Assembly: GCF_041538065.1 (NCBI RefSeq)
Contig: NZ_JBGORW010000017.1
Coordinates: 1-16,136, forward strand
DNA: 16,136 nucleotides
Source of the DNA: Leptotrichia hongkongensis
Lineage (GTDB): Bacteria; Fusobacteriota; Fusobacteriia; Fusobacteriales; Leptotrichiaceae
Direction: 5' to 3'
Shown: positions 15,046 to 16,136 of the stretch, piece after piece
How the letters are laid out: each line of letters begins with the position of its first letter
How positions within the stretch are numbered: the first letter of the stretch is position 1
The notes under the pieces: generated by a model
Told to the model about the DNA's origin: nothing
Seen by the model: the letters and a program-made list of their open reading frames with translations, nothing else
The model's database searches: none
Position numbers and translations under genes: made by a program

Positions 15046-15428
15046 TTTTCTCTCTTATTTCTCCAGTTAATAGCTTATTTTAAAATATATATATTTTTTA
15101 CAACCTAATACTATTTTCCATTTATACTCGAACCCTTTTAAAATTGAACTAATAGAAATTATATAATTTAGGGTTTGAGTAAAATAGTCATAATTTTTGA
15201 GTTCTGTTTTAAACTAGTTTTACTATATAACAATTCTATTATAATTTTAGAATAAAAAAATTTAAGAAATATCAAAATTACTTATTATTATAACCAATTT
15301 ACTTAAAATTTAGAATAAAAATATGTAAAAATCAATAAATTTTCTTATAGTATACCCTAACTTTCTAATTTTTTTTACTAAAATTTTTAAAATATAATTT
15401 CTATTTTTTATGGAGTTTAGCATAAATT
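15046..15428. other. Long non-coding AT-rich region with an inverted repeat
   Basis: About 380 bp between truA and the tRNA terminator. No gene is supported on either strand. The longest small frame noted, 23 codons from the ATG near 15410, has no ribosome binding site and runs into the tRNA terminator. It contains an 11-bp imperfect inverted repeat at 15126-15180 and a 10-bp palindrome AAACTAGTTT at 15211-15220. The leader of truA should lie at its left end. Confidence 0.6.
15126..15180. repeat. Inverted repeat with 11-bp arms
   Basis: ACTCGAACCCT (15126-15136) is the inverted partner of AGGGTTTGAGT (15170-15180), with one mismatch that becomes a G-U pair in RNA. The 33-bp spacer is AT-rich and there is no T-run after either arm. 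G and C clustered in both arms stand out against the surrounding DNA. It could be the ends of a small mobile repeat, a protein site or an RNA stem. Confidence 0.6.
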
Positions 15429-15456
15429 ATAAAAAAAAGAGCAATTTATGCTCTTA
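15429..15456 (-). terminator. Terminator of the tRNA operon
   Basis: On the minus strand, AAGAGCA and TGCTCTT (15449-15455 and 15437-15443 on the plus strand) form a 7-bp stem with a 5-nt loop. A run of T follows, corresponding to the A-run at 15431-15438. It lies about 30 bp after the last tRNA. Confidence 0.85.
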
Positions 15457-15483
15457 TATCTATCTGTAATTTTAATTTTTAAA

Positions 15484-15567
15484 TGGTGCGAAAGGTGGGA
15501 CTCGAACCCACATGTCGAAGACGCTAGATCCTAAGTCTAGTGCGTATACCAATTTCGCCACTCTCGC
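15484..15567 (-). tRNA. tRNA-Leu (anticodon UAG)
   Basis: 84 nt including encoded CCA. The acceptor stem GCGAGAG pairs with CTTTCGC. The anticodon stem CTAGA/TCTAG encloses the loop CTTAGGA, giving UAG. A long class II variable arm (CGTCTTCGACATG) confirms leucine. The T-arm is GTGGG, TTCGAGT, CCCAC. It is the last gene of the leftward five-tRNA operon. Confidence 0.96.
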
Positions 15568-15590
15568 AAAGTTATTATTAAATTTTTAAA

Positions 15591-15666
15591 TGGTGAGCCA
15601 TACTGGAATCGAACCAGTGACACCTTGATTAAAAGTCAAGTGCTCTACCGACTGAGCTAATGGCTC
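15591..15666 (-). tRNA. tRNA-Lys (anticodon UUU)
   Basis: 76 nt including encoded CCA. The acceptor GAGCCAT pairs with ATGGCTC. The anticodon stem CTTGA/TCAAG encloses CTTTTAA, giving UUU for the lysine AAA/AAG codons that dominate this AT-rich genome. The T-arm is ACTGG, TTCGATT, CCAGT. Confidence 0.96.
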
Positions 15667-15673
15667 GTAGTTA

Positions 15674-15750
15674 TGGGGTGACCGACGGGACTTGAACCCG
15701 CGACAACCAGTGCCACAAACTGGCGCTCTACCAACTGAACTACGGTCACC
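15674..15750 (-). tRNA. tRNA-His (anticodon GUG)
   Basis: 77 nt including the encoded extra G at position -1, paired with C73, the identity mark of histidine tRNA, and encoded CCA. The anticodon stem CCAGT/ACTGG encloses TTGTGGC, giving GUG. The T-arm has one G-U pair. Confidence 0.96.
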
Positions 15751-15786
15751 ATAATATTTATAACCAAATTGTTCTTATAAATAAAA

Positions 15787-15862
15787 TGGAGCGGGAGACG
15801 AGGGTCGAACTCGCGACATTCAGCTTGGAAGGCTGACGCTCTACCAACTGAGCTACTCCCGC
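15787..15862 (-). tRNA. tRNA-Gly (anticodon UCC)
   Basis: 76 nt including encoded CCA. The acceptor GCGGGAG pairs with CTCCCGC, with U73 as usual for bacterial glycine tRNA. The anticodon stem TCAGC/GCTGA encloses CTTCCAA, giving UCC. Confidence 0.96.
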
Positions 15863-15873
15863 AAATTTATAGA

Positions 15874-15950
15874 TGGTCGGTGTAGTAGGATTTGAACCTA
15901 CGACCCCCTGCTCCCAAGGCAGGTGCGCTACCGAGCTGCGCTATACACCG
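15874..15950 (-). tRNA. tRNA-Pro (anticodon UGG)
   Basis: 77 nt including encoded CCA. The acceptor CGGTGTA pairs with TACACCG. The anticodon stem CCTGC/GCAGG encloses CTTGGGA, giving UGG. It is the first gene of the operon, 41 bp downstream of the -10 box. Confidence 0.96.
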
Positions 15951-15991
15951 TTCCAAAGAATAATTCTTATTTCCATTCTCGGACAAGAAAT

Positions 15992-16020
15992 ATAATACCA
16001 TAATTTAAAATAAATGTCAA
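15992..16020 (-). promoter_or_regulatory. Promoter of the five-tRNA operon
   Basis: On the minus strand, a perfect -35 TTGACA (16015-16020) and -10 TATTAT (15992-15997) are separated by 17 bp. A second TTGACA lies 44 bp further upstream (16059-16064) but has only a poor -10 (TCAAAA). The remaining DNA to the window end (16065-16136) shows no supported gene. Confidence 0.82.
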
Positions 16021-16136
16021 CTACTTTTTTTAGATTTTTGATAATTTCTTTGTATAGATGTCAAACATTTGTTACAAAAATATATTAAAAAAAATATTTC
16101 TTCCCTAATGTATCTTTAACCTACTGATTTTCCTTG

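Noticed and set aside
15484..15950. CRISPR array or repeat cluster suggested by regularly spaced similar segments.
   Set aside because: The repeated elements are T-arms and CCA ends of five intact tRNA genes.

Overview
The window is a strongly AT-rich stretch of bacterial chromosome. The codon use, the Gram-negative-like lipoprotein and secretion signals, and the anaerobic radical metabolism point to a fermentative member of the Fusobacteriota, most likely Leptotrichia or a close relative. That placement is an inference from recall of family sequences, not from a search.

Layout, left to right. (1) Positions 1-45 hold the first 15 codons of tuf (EF-Tu), reading leftward. It is back to back with a rightward group: thioredoxin, galE, a Shedu-like (DUF4263) nuclease-fold gene and an M29 aminopeptidase. 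That group ends at a strong hairpin terminator (4077-4106). Both divergent promoters between tuf and trx are visible. (2) A leftward bifunctional Rel/SpoT (p)ppGpp enzyme comes next, with a possible 44-residue hydrophobic small protein just downstream of it. (3) A small island of three unrecognised rightward genes (6836-7888) follows: one cytoplasmic, one secreted and one lipoprotein. It is preceded by a run of 16 A and ends at a terminator. (4) The metabolic centrepiece spans 8053-13379. A DeoR-family regulator and a fructose-6-phosphate aldolase (FSA type) read leftward; divergent from them are a glycyl radical enzyme activase and a YbiW/PflD-type glycyl radical enzyme. (5) A GNAT acetyltransferase and truA read leftward. 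(6) A leftward five-gene tRNA operon (Pro-Gly-His-Lys-Leu) has a clear promoter and terminator.

The most interesting part is region 4. The gene set matches the E. coli ybiY-ybiW-fsaA neighbourhood. In that system the glycyl radical enzyme opens the ring of a 1,5-anhydrohexitol 6-phosphate to 1-deoxy-fructose 6-phosphate, which the aldolase splits to glyceraldehyde 3-phosphate and hydroxyacetone. Both divergent transcription units have the same promoter design (TTGACA, 17 bp, TAAAAT). Each promoter is followed by copies of GAAA spaced exactly 10 bp apart, and the two sites match at 16 of 20 positions. They look like operators for the DeoR-family protein encoded alongside, which would make this a compact inducible regulon. 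A Shedu-like defence gene set between housekeeping genes, and an activase with only a CxxC remnant of the auxiliary iron-sulfur domain, are the other points to follow up.
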